Shown here: one piece after another, positions 8,625 to 16,667 of the stretch
Layout of the letters: each line of letters begins with the position of its first letter
Position numbering within the stretch: the first letter of the stretch is position 1
Assembly (NCBI GenBank): GCA_015231955.1
Contig: JADGAN010000050.1
Location: 1 to 33,562 of the forward strand
Origin: Oligoflexia bacterium
GTDB lineage: Bacteria > Bdellovibrionota > Bacteriovoracia > Bacteriovoracales > Bacteriovoracaceae
Length of the DNA: 33,562 nucleotides
Direction of reading: 5' to 3'
Notes under the pieces: model-generated
What the model was told of the DNA's origin: nothing
Seen by the model: only the letters and a program-made list of their open reading frames with translations
The model's database searches: none
Position numbers and translations under genes: made by a program

Positions 8625-9653
8625 TTACCACCACTTCAAAAGCTTCAGTAGAAGTACGCAAAGGGAGGCCACCACGACCAGCAGTACCATAAATAAAGAG
8701 TAGGAAAGTGCCCAGTTTGCCTCTCCTCCTGTCATCATAGTCCACTCCGACATTCCCCCAATTCCTGAAAGTAGCGTAAGCGGCATGAAGATCATGGTGA
8801 TTAAGGTGAGACGTTTCATGGTTTTGCTGATGTTGTAGGAGACGATAGAGAGGCGATTACTTTTTAAACTTAAAAAAATCTCCATTAAGTTTGCAATCTC
8901 CTCTCGTTCCATCTCAATCATCTCATAAATTTTGGAAAGCTGATCGTAAAGATCACGAAAATAGTAACTTGCCTCTTCGGAAACCACATCACCTTTACTG
9001 TAGCGATGATAGAGCTTAGTAAACACTTCTCGCTCATAAACAACACTTTTCCTAATGTTCACTAGTTTTCGCCGAATTCCTACCACCTCTGCAATGTCCA
9101 CGGAACCATTTTGATCGCGCAAAATCAGCTCCTCTTCCTCATCAATATCGTCTTGCAAATCCTCAACCAGAGAGAGTTTATTTTCCATCATCTCTTGAGC
9201 AATAACATAAAGCAAAAGTGCACTACTCGTTGCTCCTCGCTTCAAGATGTGCGCAGTATGAATTGCAAACTCCCCTTTACAAACTGTCACTAAAAATTTT
9301 TTTCCTAAAAAGCAGTCCAGTTCTTGAAATAAAAAGGCCGCGCTCTCTTTGCCTGGTTTTAAATTATTTAAGATAAGAAAGATGTGGTCGTTAAAGCTTT
9401 CCAGCTTTGGAAGCTGATCTTCATTCACACAATCTTCTATTGCCAAGGGGTGAAGTTTCAAAACTTTAGCGACTGGATCTAAATCTTCTATACTGGGATC
9501 ATGGAAGTGCAACCATAAAAAACCATCCTCACTCTCTAATAGTGCAGAAATCTCTTCACAGTTAGGCAACAGGTGATACTTGTTTTCATCAGCATAGCTA
9601 AAAAAAGCAAACAAATTTTGCTTCATAATTTTTATTACTTCTTTTTCATCCAA
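8625..9653 (-). CDS. CorA/ZntB-type divalent metal transporter with a variant GMN motif
   Basis: 342 residues, normal for CorA. An N-terminal soluble domain (WLHFHDPSIEDLDPVAKVLKLHPLAIEDCVNEDQLPKLE is the classic start of the funnel) is followed by long helices and two C-terminal membrane segments (about 275-296 and 313-336). The usual signature (Y)GMN between the two membrane helices is GMS here (residues 300-302, in SGIGGMSEW), followed by Glu-Trp. GMN is nearly invariant in Mg2+ channels, so selectivity or function may differ. The start is uncertain: the ATG at 9653 overlaps the upstream gene by 19 bases and has AAAGGT before it; an internal ATG at 9626 begins MKQNLF. Probably in one operon with the upstream RHH-like gene. 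Confidence 0.85.
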   Translation of the reverse strand: MDEKEVIKIMKQNLFAFFSYADENKYHLLPNCEEISALLESEDGFLWLHFHDPSIEDLDPVAKVLKLHPLAIEDCVNEDQLPKLESFNDHIFLILNNLKPGKESAAFLFQELDCFLGKKFLVTVCKGEFAIHTAHILKRGATSSALLLYVIAQEMMENKLSLVEDLQDDIDEEEELILRDQNGSVDIAEVVGIRRKLVNIRKSVVYEREVFTKLYHRYSKGDVVSEEASYYFRDLYDQLSKIYEMIEMEREEIANLMEIFLSLKSNRLSIVSYNISKTMKRLTLITMIFMPLTLLSGIGGMSEWTMMTGGEANWALSYSLFMVLLVVVASLCVLLLKLLKWW

Positions 9654-10345
9654 CCTTTAATTTGTTTAATTGACTCAACCACTTTTGTTTTGAGGTTACG
9701 ACCAATTTTGGATTTAGTGGCCGGAGTCTCTCGGTGTGAGTGGGATGATGATGACGGCGATGACGCCGAGCGCGAGTGGTGATGCGTATGTGCCGTAGAA
9801 GATGCAGGCCTTGCATCCATAAGGTTATGTCCGCAGGCAGGACAGCGTTTAGGTGCAGGGTTTTGCCTGCTGCGACTCGTAATTGCCTCGCGCAATACTT
9901 TATTGAGCAGATCGTTTGGCTTAACACGACGATACTTTGCTTCTCGCTTAATACGTTCTAACAAGTCAACCTCTAGCCTGACTCCATACTCTTCAGCGGT
10001 TACACTCTCACTATTTGCAGGTGCTGACGACTGTGTATTTCTTGGACGGGAATTCTGAGGGTAGCGCCCACCGCGATCGCGATCACGATCACGATCACGA
10101 TCACGATCACGATCACGATCATCTCTACGCTCTCCACGATGGTGCTGGCCCCCGCGATCGCGATCATGCTGATGATGACTGTATCTCCTACGCTGATTGC
10201 CGCGGTTGTCCTCTGCGCCCTCTTTTTCCCCGGCGCCCTCTTTCTCCTCTCTTGACTCTTTTACCTCTTTTACCTCGTTCCCCTCTTGGGCAACTTTTTC
10301 ACTCTCTGTAGCATCTTTACTGCTACTTTCATTTTCCAATGTCAT
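9635..10345 (-). CDS. Low-complexity protein with an Arg-Asp repeat and a ribbon-helix-helix-like segment
   Basis: 236 residues in four parts. Residues 1-55 are very acidic (KEVKESREEKEGAGEKEGAE). Residues ~55-110 are Arg/Asp/His-rich, with an (RD)n run coded by the 6-base repeat at 10075-10122. Residues ~120-155 (EYGVRLEVDLLERIKREAK...PNDLLNKVLREAI) have the strand-helix-helix look of a ribbon-helix-helix DNA-binding segment. A single CPAC follows (~167-170), then a His/Ser-rich tail and a basic end. The start has AGGAG 10 bases upstream. It overlaps the CorA-like gene start, suggesting co-expression. A nucleic-acid-binding role is plausible but not shown; one CPAC pair alone is not a full zinc ribbon. 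Confidence 0.65.
   Translation of the reverse strand: MTLENESSSKDATESEKVAQEGNEVKEVKESREEKEGAGEKEGAEDNRGNQRRRYSHHQHDRDRGGQHHRGERRDDRDRDRDRDRDRDRDRGGRYPQNSRPRNTQSSAPANSESVTAEEYGVRLEVDLLERIKREAKYRRVKPNDLLNKVLREAITSRSRQNPAPKRCPACGHNLMDARPASSTAHTHHHSRSASSPSSSSHSHRETPATKSKIGRNLKTKVVESIKQIKGWMKKK
10075..10122 (+). repeat. GATC-containing hexanucleotide tandem repeat
   Basis: Eight 6-base units: one GATCGC, six GATCAC, one GATCAT. It encodes the alternating Arg-Asp run on the minus strand. Each unit contains GATC, and GCGATCGC palindromes lie just at the left edge and again near 10155-10162. Slippage by one unit adds or removes one Arg-Asp pair without a frameshift. Confidence 0.85.
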
Positions 10346-10647
10346 AACTAATCATTCTCCTAAAAACTCAAAAAATTTCACACGGAATAAAGCGTGCATC
10401 ATATTCTAATCACTATCATAAATAAATATTAAAAAAAGGAGCAGATGCAAATTTTTCCTGCCACTCACATTTATTTTGTTTATCTTAGTAACAAATATTG
10501 TTATATTTCTAGAATGATACATTTCTAGGGAGGGTAGGTGAAACTATAGCTTCATAAGTTACTTCATGTTTTAATTTTAAATCATTTTATTCATACTCGT
10601 TTTTTTCTTTTATTATTATCAACCTTTTTAACAAGGATGAAAGATCA
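10346..10647. other. 302-base divergent intergenic region upstream of the pyrophosphatase gene
   Basis: AT-rich region between the RHH-like gene (minus) and the pyrophosphatase gene (plus). Two direct copies of ATTTCTAG lie near 10507-10535, the first within a TTCTAGAA palindrome, and a near-palindrome AACAAATATTGTT lies at about 10491-10503. These may be operator sites. I cannot assign a reliable promoter or riboswitch. Confidence 0.35.
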
Positions 10648-13014
10648 ATGAATGTGTTAACGCTCCTGTTTTCGTTGTTACTTTCCTCATCGGTATTTGC
10701 CGGTGAAGCAGATTTGGTGCTTCCAGATTTGCGTCTCGTAGAGTTCTTTGGCATCACTGGACACTCATTACTCCTTTGGGGGCTCTTTATCTGTGTGCTG
10801 GGAACGCTCTTTGGTTTCTATATGATGCGAGAGTTAAGGCTCCTACCCGTGCACAAAAGTATGAGTGATATCTCAGAGCTTATCTATGAAACGTGCAAGA
10901 CCTATTTGCAAACCCAAGGCAAATTTTTAGCAATTCTTTTTGCTTTTATTGGCACTATCATTGTCGTCTATTTTGGTCTGTTAAGACACATGGATGCCTT
11001 CAAAGTGAGCGTCATTGTCTTTTTCACCATTGTAGGTATCCTTGGCAGTTATGGCGTTGCTTGGTTTGGTATTCGTATCAACACCCTTGCCAACTCCCGT
11101 GCCGCCTTTTCTTCGCTTGGTGGCTTCCCCTTTCCAACCTATGCAATTCCTCTAAAAGCAGGAATGAGCGTTGGCATGCTTCTCATCAGCGTTGAATTGG
11201 TGATCATGCTTATCATTCTTCTTTTCATCCCTGGCGACTATGCAGGCCCATGCTTTATTGGCTTTGCAATCGGTGAATCGCTGGGTGCTGCGGCCCTTCG
11301 TATTGCTGGTGGTATCTTTACCAAAATTGCCGACATCGGTTCTGACCTGATGAAAATCGTCTTTAAAATTAAAGAAGATGATGCTCGTAACCCTGGAGTT
11401 ATCGCTGACTGTACTGGTGACAATGCTGGCGACTCTGTTGGACCAACCGCTGATGGTTTTGAAACTTATGGTGTGACTGGTGTAGCGCTGATCACCTTCA
11501 TTTTGCTTGCAGTACCAGATGTGATGCACCAATCACAACTCATGGTTTGGATCTTTGTCATGAGAATTGGCATGATTCTTACTAGTATGCTCGCTTATTG
11601 GATTAACCAATCTTGGGCAAAAGCAAAGTATGCCACACTTCCTCACTTCGATTTTGAACACCCACTAACAACGCTTGTCTGGATTACCTCTATTACCTCC
11701 ATCATCATGACCTTTATTCTTTCTAAACTATTAATTCCCGACCTAGGTATCGGTCTTTGGTGGAAACTCTCCGTGATTATCTCTTGTGGTACCATTGCCG
11801 GTGCACTCATTCCTGAGATGGTCAAAGTCTTTACTTCTACTTCCTCAAAACATGTGGACGAAGTGGTTAGCGCCTCTAGAGAGGGTGGTGCCTCTCTTAA
11901 TATTCTCTCCGGACTTGTTGCCGGTAACTTTAGTGCTTACTGGACCGGACTTGCAATTATCTCGCTCATGACTGTTGCTTATCTTGTAAGTGCTGACCTC
12001 ACCAGCATCAACATGCTCGCTCCGGCCGTCTTCTCCTTTGGTTTGGTGGCCTTCGGCTTCCTTGGCATGGGACCTGTAACCATTGCAGTTGATTCCTATG
12101 GTCCAGTGACCGACAATGCACAGTCCATCTATGAACTTTCGCTTATCGAAACTCTTCCTAATATCAAGAGTGAAATGAAGCGCGATTTTGGTTTTGAGCC
12201 CAACTTTGAGACCGCGAAAGAGTACCTTGAGCAAAATGATGGTGCAGGAAACACCTTTAAGGCCACTGCAAAGCCCGTGCTGATTGGTACGGCAGTTGTA
12301 GGTGCGACCACCCTTATCTTCTCCATCGTGATGATGTTAACAGGTGGGCTACAAACCAACTTGGAGAAACTCTCTATTCTTTATCCTCCCTTTATGCTGG
12401 GACTGATTACTGGTGGGGCCATGATCTACTGGTTTACTGGTGCCTCTATTCAAGCAGTGACCACCGGTGCTTATCGTGCCGTTGAGTACATTAAGAAGAA
12501 TATCAAACTTGATGGTAGTGTCACAAAAGCAAGCACGGAAGATAGTAAAAAAGTGGTAGAGATTTGTACGCAATATGCACAGAAAGGGATGTTCAACATC
12601 TTCCTTGCCGTCTTCTTTGCAACACTGGCCTTTGCCGCTATTGAATCTTACTTCTTTATTGGTTACTTGATCTCCATCGCTATCTTTGGTCTTTATCAAG
12701 CAATCTTTATGGCCAATGCCGGTGGTGCTTGGGATAACGCTAAGAAATTGGTTGAGACCACGCTTAAAGCGAAGGGAACTCCTCTTCACGATGCTACCAT
12801 TGTAGGCGATACTGTAGGTGATCCCTTTAAAGATACCTCCTCTGTTTCTATGAATCCAATCATCAAGTTCACCACACTTTTTGGTTTGCTTGCTGTGGAA
12901 CTTGCAGTGGAAATGCCAACAGAGATGAGACTTGCAAGTGCCGCTATCTTTTTTATAATTTCTATTATATTCGTATGGCGATCATTTTATGCAATGAGAA
13001 TTAAAGGAAACTAG
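10648..13014 (+). CDS. hppA: Membrane-bound ion-pumping pyrophosphatase, K+-independent type
   Basis: 788 residues, longer than the ~670-720 of typical bacterial forms. The protein hydrolyses pyrophosphate and pumps H+ (or Na+) across the membrane. Signature blocks: KIADIGSDLMKIVFKIKEDDARNPGVIAD (residues ~225-252; Asp-rich substrate site from D244), GDNAGDSVGPTADGFE, SYGPVTDNAQSIYE and VGDTVGDPFKDTSSVSMNPIIK. In the segment GAGNTFKA, K538 occupies the position that is Lys in K+-independent and Ala in K+-dependent enzymes, so K+ independence is expected. About 15-16 membrane helices. The N-terminus (MNVLTLLFSLLLSSSVFAGE) looks like a cleavable signal peptide, as in some longer family members. 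AAGGA precedes the ATG. Confidence 0.93.
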   Translation: MNVLTLLFSLLLSSSVFAGEADLVLPDLRLVEFFGITGHSLLLWGLFICVLGTLFGFYMMRELRLLPVHKSMSDISELIYETCKTYLQTQGKFLAILFAFIGTIIVVYFGLLRHMDAFKVSVIVFFTIVGILGSYGVAWFGIRINTLANSRAAFSSLGGFPFPTYAIPLKAGMSVGMLLISVELVIMLIILLFIPGDYAGPCFIGFAIGESLGAAALRIAGGIFTKIADIGSDLMKIVFKIKEDDARNPGVIADCTGDNAGDSVGPTADGFETYGVTGVALITFILLAVPDVMHQSQLMVWIFVMRIGMILTSMLAYWINQSWAKAKYATLPHFDFEHPLTTLVWITSITSIIMTFILSKLLIPDLGIGLWWKLSVIISCGTIAGALIPEMVKVFTSTSSKHVDEVVSASREGGASLNILSGLVAGNFSAYWTGLAIISLMTVAYLVSADLTSINMLAPAVFSFGLVAFGFLGMGPVTIAVDSYGPVTDNAQSIYELSLIETLPNIKSEMKRDFGFEPNFETAKEYLEQNDGAGNTFKATAKPVLIGTAVVGATTLIFSIVMMLTGGLQTNLEKLSILYPPFMLGLITGGAMIYWFTGASIQAVTTGAYRAVEYIKKNIKLDGSVTKASTEDSKKVVEICTQYAQKGMFNIFLAVFFATLAFAAIESYFFIGYLISIAIFGLYQAIFMANAGGAWDNAKKLVETTLKAKGTPLHDATIVGDTVGDPFKDTSSVSMNPIIKFTTLFGLLAVELAVEMPTEMRLASAAIFFIISIIFVWRSFYAMRIKGN

Positions 13015-13049
13015 AACTCGAACTCGAACTAGAAAAGGAAGCTTTGAAA

Positions 13050-13979
13050 ATGTTACCGTGGATTATCTTTCATGTGATTGTCGTGGCGCTACTCGCATTT
13101 GATCTCTTTGTCCTGCATAAGAAGCCACACGAGATTAAATTTAAAGAGGCACTCTTTTGGAGTGCTGTTTACGTAGCACTTGCCCTGCTCTTCAATGCAG
13201 GCATCTTTGCCTTTCGTGGGCCAGTCACAGCACTAGAGTTCTTATCGGGGTACCTGATTGAGATCTCCTTGAGCATAGATAATCTTTTTGTCTTTCTTAG
13301 CATCTTTACAATTTTCTCCGTCCCTCGTCTCTACCAACACCGCGTGCTCTTTTGGGGCATCGTCGGTGCAGTAGTGATGAGGGCGGTCTTTATCTTTGCC
13401 GGTCTCTCTCTCATCAGCGCTTTTCACTGGATGATCTACATCTTTGGAGCGTTCTTGGTGATTACCGGAATTAAGTTTCTCTTTCATAACGACGAGGAGG
13501 CCATTGACCCTAAAAATTATTGGCCCATTAAGCTTGCGAAGCGCTGGCTTCCCTTTACCGACTGTTACGATGGAGGGCACTTTTTTGTTAAATCTCCAGA
13601 TGGGTTACGCTGGCTCGGCACACCTCTATTCTTAGTCTTAATTGTGATCGATATTGTGGATATTATCTTTGCAGTCGATTCGGTACCTGCCGTGATTGCA
13701 GTTACCAAAGATCCCTTTATCGTCTACACCTCCAACATCTTTGCAATCTTGGGCCTACGTTCAATGTATTTTGCATTAGCAGGTTTGATGCCGCTCTTTC
13801 ACTACTTAAAGTATGCACTTTCCTTTATCTTGATTTTTGTAGGATTTAAACTCGCACTGGCAGATATTTACCACATTCACAACCTGCTCTCTTTGGGTAT
13901 TATCGCCTCTCTTCTTGGCCTTTCTATTGTAGCATCACTCTTGTTTGCTCCTAAGACGGCGCCTACTGAGCGTTCATAG
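13050..13979 (+). CDS. TerC/Alx-family integral membrane protein
   Basis: About 309 residues with 8-9 hydrophobic segments. The family block GYLIEISLSIDNLFVFLSIFTIFSVPRLYQHRVLFWGIVGAVVMRAVFI is clear; the acidic residues (E.SLSIDN, and later DIVDIIFAVDSVPAV) are the conserved metal-handling motifs of TerC/Alx proteins, linked to Mn2+ export and metal homeostasis. The start is taken as the ATG at 13050; a TTG at 13044 is in frame and better spaced from AAAAGGA, so the N-terminus could be two residues longer. No yybP-ykoY riboswitch is evident in the 35 bases between hppA and this gene. The gene probably shares the hppA transcript. Its last 103 bases overlap a convergent gene. Confidence 0.85.
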   Translation: MLPWIIFHVIVVALLAFDLFVLHKKPHEIKFKEALFWSAVYVALALLFNAGIFAFRGPVTALEFLSGYLIEISLSIDNLFVFLSIFTIFSVPRLYQHRVLFWGIVGAVVMRAVFIFAGLSLISAFHWMIYIFGAFLVITGIKFLFHNDEEAIDPKNYWPIKLAKRWLPFTDCYDGGHFFVKSPDGLRWLGTPLFLVLIVIDIVDIIFAVDSVPAVIAVTKDPFIVYTSNIFAILGLRSMYFALAGLMPLFHYLKYALSFILIFVGFKLALADIYHIHNLLSLGIIASLLGLSIVASLLFAPKTAPTERS

Positions 13980-14812
13980 CGCTCCTTTGTACTTAAGTAT
14001 TGGTGCTCAATCTCCTCTAATTTTCGTTTTTGTTGTCCGGCCTTGATTCCGGCAATGACCGCGCGATGAGTGACTTCAGGATCACTCTGCCCACTCTCCT
14101 CTGTTTGTAAACGCAGTTCATCTTCACTTCTCGCCTCTCCCAGCAGTGAACGATAACGGGCATGAGTGGTGGCCAGCAAGCGTTCTAGTTGCTCGACTTC
14201 ACTCTTTAACTTTTCCCTGGAGTTCTCTCTTGAGAGACGCTGCTTGGTTGTAGTTCCTCCCCCTGTGATAAGCCCAAACGAGCGCGCCTTCTCTTTGGCC
14301 ACGATTCGCGGATCAAGTTCACCCACTAGCAACTCACCCTTTCCGCCCTCAGTAGTATCAAACTCATCACGTGCTTTGATCCATTGTAAAACACTCCATT
14401 TCTGTGAGGCCAAATGATCGGCGCCTAAAATGCGGTGAAAATAGGCAAGCATCTTTGGATGAGTAAGTGTAAGCACCGACTCCTCTCCCAACACTTTTAA
14501 CTTTTTAAAAAAGCCACTCTTCTCCAAAGTGGATAAAAAGTGTTGATAAAACTCTCTGGAGATGCGAGGACTTCCTTGAAAATTCACATCGTTTAAGAGC
14601 AGTGAGAGCACTCCTTGGTAACTTAAAATAAAGGTAAATTTCCCTTCTGTGGCCATCGCGTTGTAAAGAGTTGCCAGATAGGCACGATTACTGCGACTCA
14701 CATACCAAGAGTGCAAACTCTCTTTGAGTTCTCGATACTCTAGGGGAAAGAGGTCTAAATGCAGTGGAGAGGTAAGTTCAAATCTTTTACTATTACTGTT
14801 GCTATCGCTCAT
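13877..14812 (-). CDS. Hypothetical helical protein overlapping terC tail-to-tail
   Basis: About 311 residues from the ATG at 14812 (MSDSNSNSKRFEL); a longer frame to 14923 exists but has no better ribosome site and would overlap the pgpA start region. Residues ~10-150 are mixed and globular-looking (FPLEYRELKESLHSWYVSRSNRAYLATLYNAMATEGKF). Residues ~190-290 are charged and helix-prone, with a predicted coiled coil (REKLKSEVEQLERLLATTHARYRSLL). No membrane segment or signal peptide. I do not recognise a family. The 3' end overlaps terC by 103 bases on the opposite strand, so its last ~34 residues are antisense to the terC C-terminus. The conserved core may end before the overlap. Confidence 0.6.
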   Translation of the reverse strand: MSDSNSNSKRFELTSPLHLDLFPLEYRELKESLHSWYVSRSNRAYLATLYNAMATEGKFTFILSYQGVLSLLLNDVNFQGSPRISREFYQHFLSTLEKSGFFKKLKVLGEESVLTLTHPKMLAYFHRILGADHLASQKWSVLQWIKARDEFDTTEGGKGELLVGELDPRIVAKEKARSFGLITGGGTTTKQRLSRENSREKLKSEVEQLERLLATTHARYRSLLGEARSEDELRLQTEESGQSDPEVTHRAVIAGIKAGQQKRKLEEIEHQYLSTKERYERSVGAVLGANKSDATIERPRREAIIPKESRL

Positions 14813-14923
14813 TCCTTCATTCCATAAATAAATTTTTTTTACTACACTTACTCTCATTATCTCCAAAGATGGAAAACCTCTTTGGAGAATCTTACAGAGG
14901 CAGAGTTTTACCAGAGTTGACAA

Positions 14924-15421
14924 ATGAAAAAAAACAATTTTTTGGCCAGTACAGTAGTAACTTTCTTTGGTATAGGGAGAGTTCCCTTTGCTCCAGGAAC
15001 CGTAGCATCGTTCATCACCTCGCTCCTGGTAGTTGTAGCAATTAAAAATAATATATCACCCATGATCCTTGCTGCACTCTCCCTGCTGCTTGCGGCGCTT
15101 GCCATCCCTCTTGCCAATCGCTATCCGGGAATCGATAGCGATCCCAAAGAGATTGTTATCGATGAGGTCGCAGGGCAAATGCTCACCTACGCTTTAGCAC
15201 TGCTCTTTTGCAATAATGTACACAATGGACACACTACTCTTGCGCTTATGCTTCCGTTTTTACTCTTTCGTTTCTTTGATATTGTAAAGCCTTGGCCGAT
15301 TGGCATGATTGATCAGAGGGTAAAAGGGGGTTTGGGAGTTATGCTTGATGATCTGGTGGCCGCAGTGGTGGCCGCACTCTTTTATTTTGTACTCGACATC
15401 CTACTCGTCATCATCATCTAA
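14924..15421 (+). CDS. pgpA: Phosphatidylglycerophosphatase A
   Basis: 165 residues, normal size. It removes the phosphate from phosphatidylglycerol phosphate, the last step of phosphatidylglycerol synthesis, in the inner membrane. Family motifs are all visible: FGIGRVPFAPGTVASF at the start, YPGIDSDPKEIVIDEVAGQ (catalytic acidic residues), FRFFDIVKPWPIGMID, and GGLGVMLDDLVAA near the end. Three to four hydrophobic segments. The preceding enzyme of the pathway, PgsA, is at 19529-20194 on the other strand. The start is divergent from the hypothetical gene at 13877-14812; its ribosome site is weak (GAG in AGAGTTGACAA). The 3' end overlaps the acyl-carrier-like gene by 21 bases, convergent. Confidence 0.92.
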   Translation: MKKNNFLASTVVTFFGIGRVPFAPGTVASFITSLLVVVAIKNNISPMILAALSLLLAALAIPLANRYPGIDSDPKEIVIDEVAGQMLTYALALLFCNNVHNGHTTLALMLPFLLFRFFDIVKPWPIGMIDQRVKGGLGVMLDDLVAAVVAALFYFVLDILLVIII

Positions 15422-15982
15422 AGCATCGCTGCTCTCATCGTCGGCAGCAGTAGCAGCGTCATAGCGGCGATCCTCCTCACCACTTGCTAGGGGATCGTCC
15501 TCATCTTTCTCTTTTCTACGACGGCGATTGCCCTCCTCATCGATATCATCATCATCATCATCATCATCATCATGAGCACGAGATTTACCTCCCTGCATTG
15601 AAGAGGAGGTACCAATTCCCGCTTGTGCTGCTGCGCCCATAAACATCGGTGCCAAAAGCGAAGAGAGCAGTGCCTTGCCACCAGCAATAACGGGCGGTGC
15701 GCTCTCCGTTGTCAGCGATGATGACTCCAAGCGTGCTTTGATCACTGCAACCACGTCACTGACACGTTTAACTTTATCAAACTCTTCATCTTGAATACGC
15801 AAAGAGAACTCATCCTCAAGATCGTTCATCAGCATAATCATAATCATCGAGTCGATGTGCAGATCCTCAGCAAGCACACTCTCCAGATAGACGGGAATCT
15901 CTTTGTTCTCCATCACATTCTTTACAGCATCACAAATCCTAGGCCCAATGTTCTCTAAATTGTCACGACTATCTCGATTCAT
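15401..15982 (-). CDS. Acyl-carrier-protein-like domain fused to a disordered acidic tail
   Basis: 193 residues. Residues ~10-85 look like an acyl carrier protein: a four-helix pattern with ESVLAEDLHIDSMIMIMLMNDLEDEFSLRI, in which S45 of D-S-M is in the position of the phosphopantetheine-bearing serine (normally DSL). Residues ~100-125 are small and hydrophobic (GGKALLSSLLAPMFMGAAAQAG). From ~135 to the end the chain is very acidic: a run of nine Asp coded by the ATC repeat at 15545-15573, then Glu/Arg/Asp and a final SSDALDDDDE. The usual ACP is ~80 residues, so the 85-100-residue tail is unusual. No synthase or ligase gene is adjacent, so the carried group is unknown. The tail overlaps the pgpA end by 21 bases. 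Confidence 0.7.
   Translation of the reverse strand: MNRDSRDNLENIGPRICDAVKNVMENKEIPVYLESVLAEDLHIDSMIMIMLMNDLEDEFSLRIQDEEFDKVKRVSDVVAVIKARLESSSLTTESAPPVIAGGKALLSSLLAPMFMGAAAQAGIGTSSSMQGGKSRAHDDDDDDDDDIDEEGNRRRRKEKDEDDPLASGEEDRRYDAATAADDESSDALDDDDE
15545..15573 (+). repeat. ATC trinucleotide run encoding poly-Asp
   Basis: About nine and two-thirds ATC units in a row, read on the minus strand as a nine-residue aspartate run in the tail of the acyl-carrier-like protein. It is slippage-prone but keeps the frame. Confidence 0.85.
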
Positions 15983-16139
15983 AAATAAATTTACCTTGTG
16001 ATTTAATATGGCATTTCATTTTCATATAACTATAGAAATACCCTTCCAGTAAATAAAAAATTTTCATCTAAAGTCCGACCAAAAAACTCCGATACAAGTG
16101 AGTAGGAGCGATCGCCCCTCTAGAAACCTGGAGTTAACT

Positions 16140-16646
16140 ATGATCAAACACCTTCGATACCTCATTTACCTAGGACTCGTCACTATTAATATTGCGGCCG
16201 AGGTAAAAGTTGGAGAGCTTCGTGTACAAGATGGTGCGTGGGATCGCATTCATCAAAATCCACACTTCTCCACCCCTCCTGCCCCCTTCTATCCAGGGCC
16301 AGCAGCAGCAGGCGACTCACCACAAGTAGTAGGGCGTGGACCGGCCAGTGCAAAGAGTAGTGCAAGCACAGCAAGCAACACACCCAACAACAAGTCAGAG
16401 AGCGATTTTATAGGCAAACGAGAAGCCTCCTCAATGAACTTAAGCCGTGGGCCTGCAAGCAGTGGCATTCGGCCACACACCGTTTTGCAAGTCGACTGCT
16501 ACGATCGCCATGGCAAACTCTATCGCCCTGGAGATAACAACTACGACAGCTGTTTAAGTGATACTACCTTCGATTCCGGAATTGGCAATACTCCCCAACG
16601 TCGAACCAAAGAGATTATTTTTGGAATTGGTTTTGAATTCCCGTAG
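16140..16646 (+). CDS. Small exported protein of unknown function
   Basis: About 168 residues from the ATG at 16140, which has TGGAG 7 bases before it and gives a clean signal peptide (MIKHLRYLIYLGLVTINIAA then EVKVGE). A frame opening at 16098 adds 14 polar residues before the signal and is less likely. The mature part is Pro/Ala/Ser-rich and probably disordered (residues ~35-105). A short region near 115-150 with two Cys (LQVDCYDRHGKLYRPGDNNYDSCLSD) could form a disulphide loop. It ends IIFGIGFEFP, an aromatic C-terminus like those of outer-membrane proteins. No family is recognised. It is convergent with the chemoreceptor gene, 21 bases apart. Confidence 0.6.
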   Translation: MIKHLRYLIYLGLVTINIAAEVKVGELRVQDGAWDRIHQNPHFSTPPAPFYPGPAAAGDSPQVVGRGPASAKSSASTASNTPNNKSESDFIGKREASSMNLSRGPASSGIRPHTVLQVDCYDRHGKLYRPGDNNYDSCLSDTTFDSGIGNTPQRRTKEIIFGIGFEFP

Positions 16647-16667
16647 AGGTTCCATCAGCTAGAAGCT

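Noticed and set aside
10075-10122. Possible CRISPR-like or iteron array
   Set aside because: Six-base units without spacers, in frame within a gene, encoding Arg-Asp; a simple coding repeat.
10015-10311. Plus-strand frame with a long Asp-His repeat, suggestive of a metal-binding protein
   Set aside because: It is the antisense shadow of the GATC hexamer repeat in the minus-strand Arg-Asp protein; no ribosome site or sensible flanks.
13015-13049. A yybP-ykoY manganese riboswitch before terC
   Set aside because: Only 35 bases separate hppA and terC, filled by short AACTCG repeats and a ribosome site; too short for the riboswitch.
14906-14923. TTGACA just before pgpA as a -35 box
   Set aside because: It lies within about 10 bases of the ATG, so it cannot serve pgpA, and no -10 box is seen at a proper distance for anything downstream.
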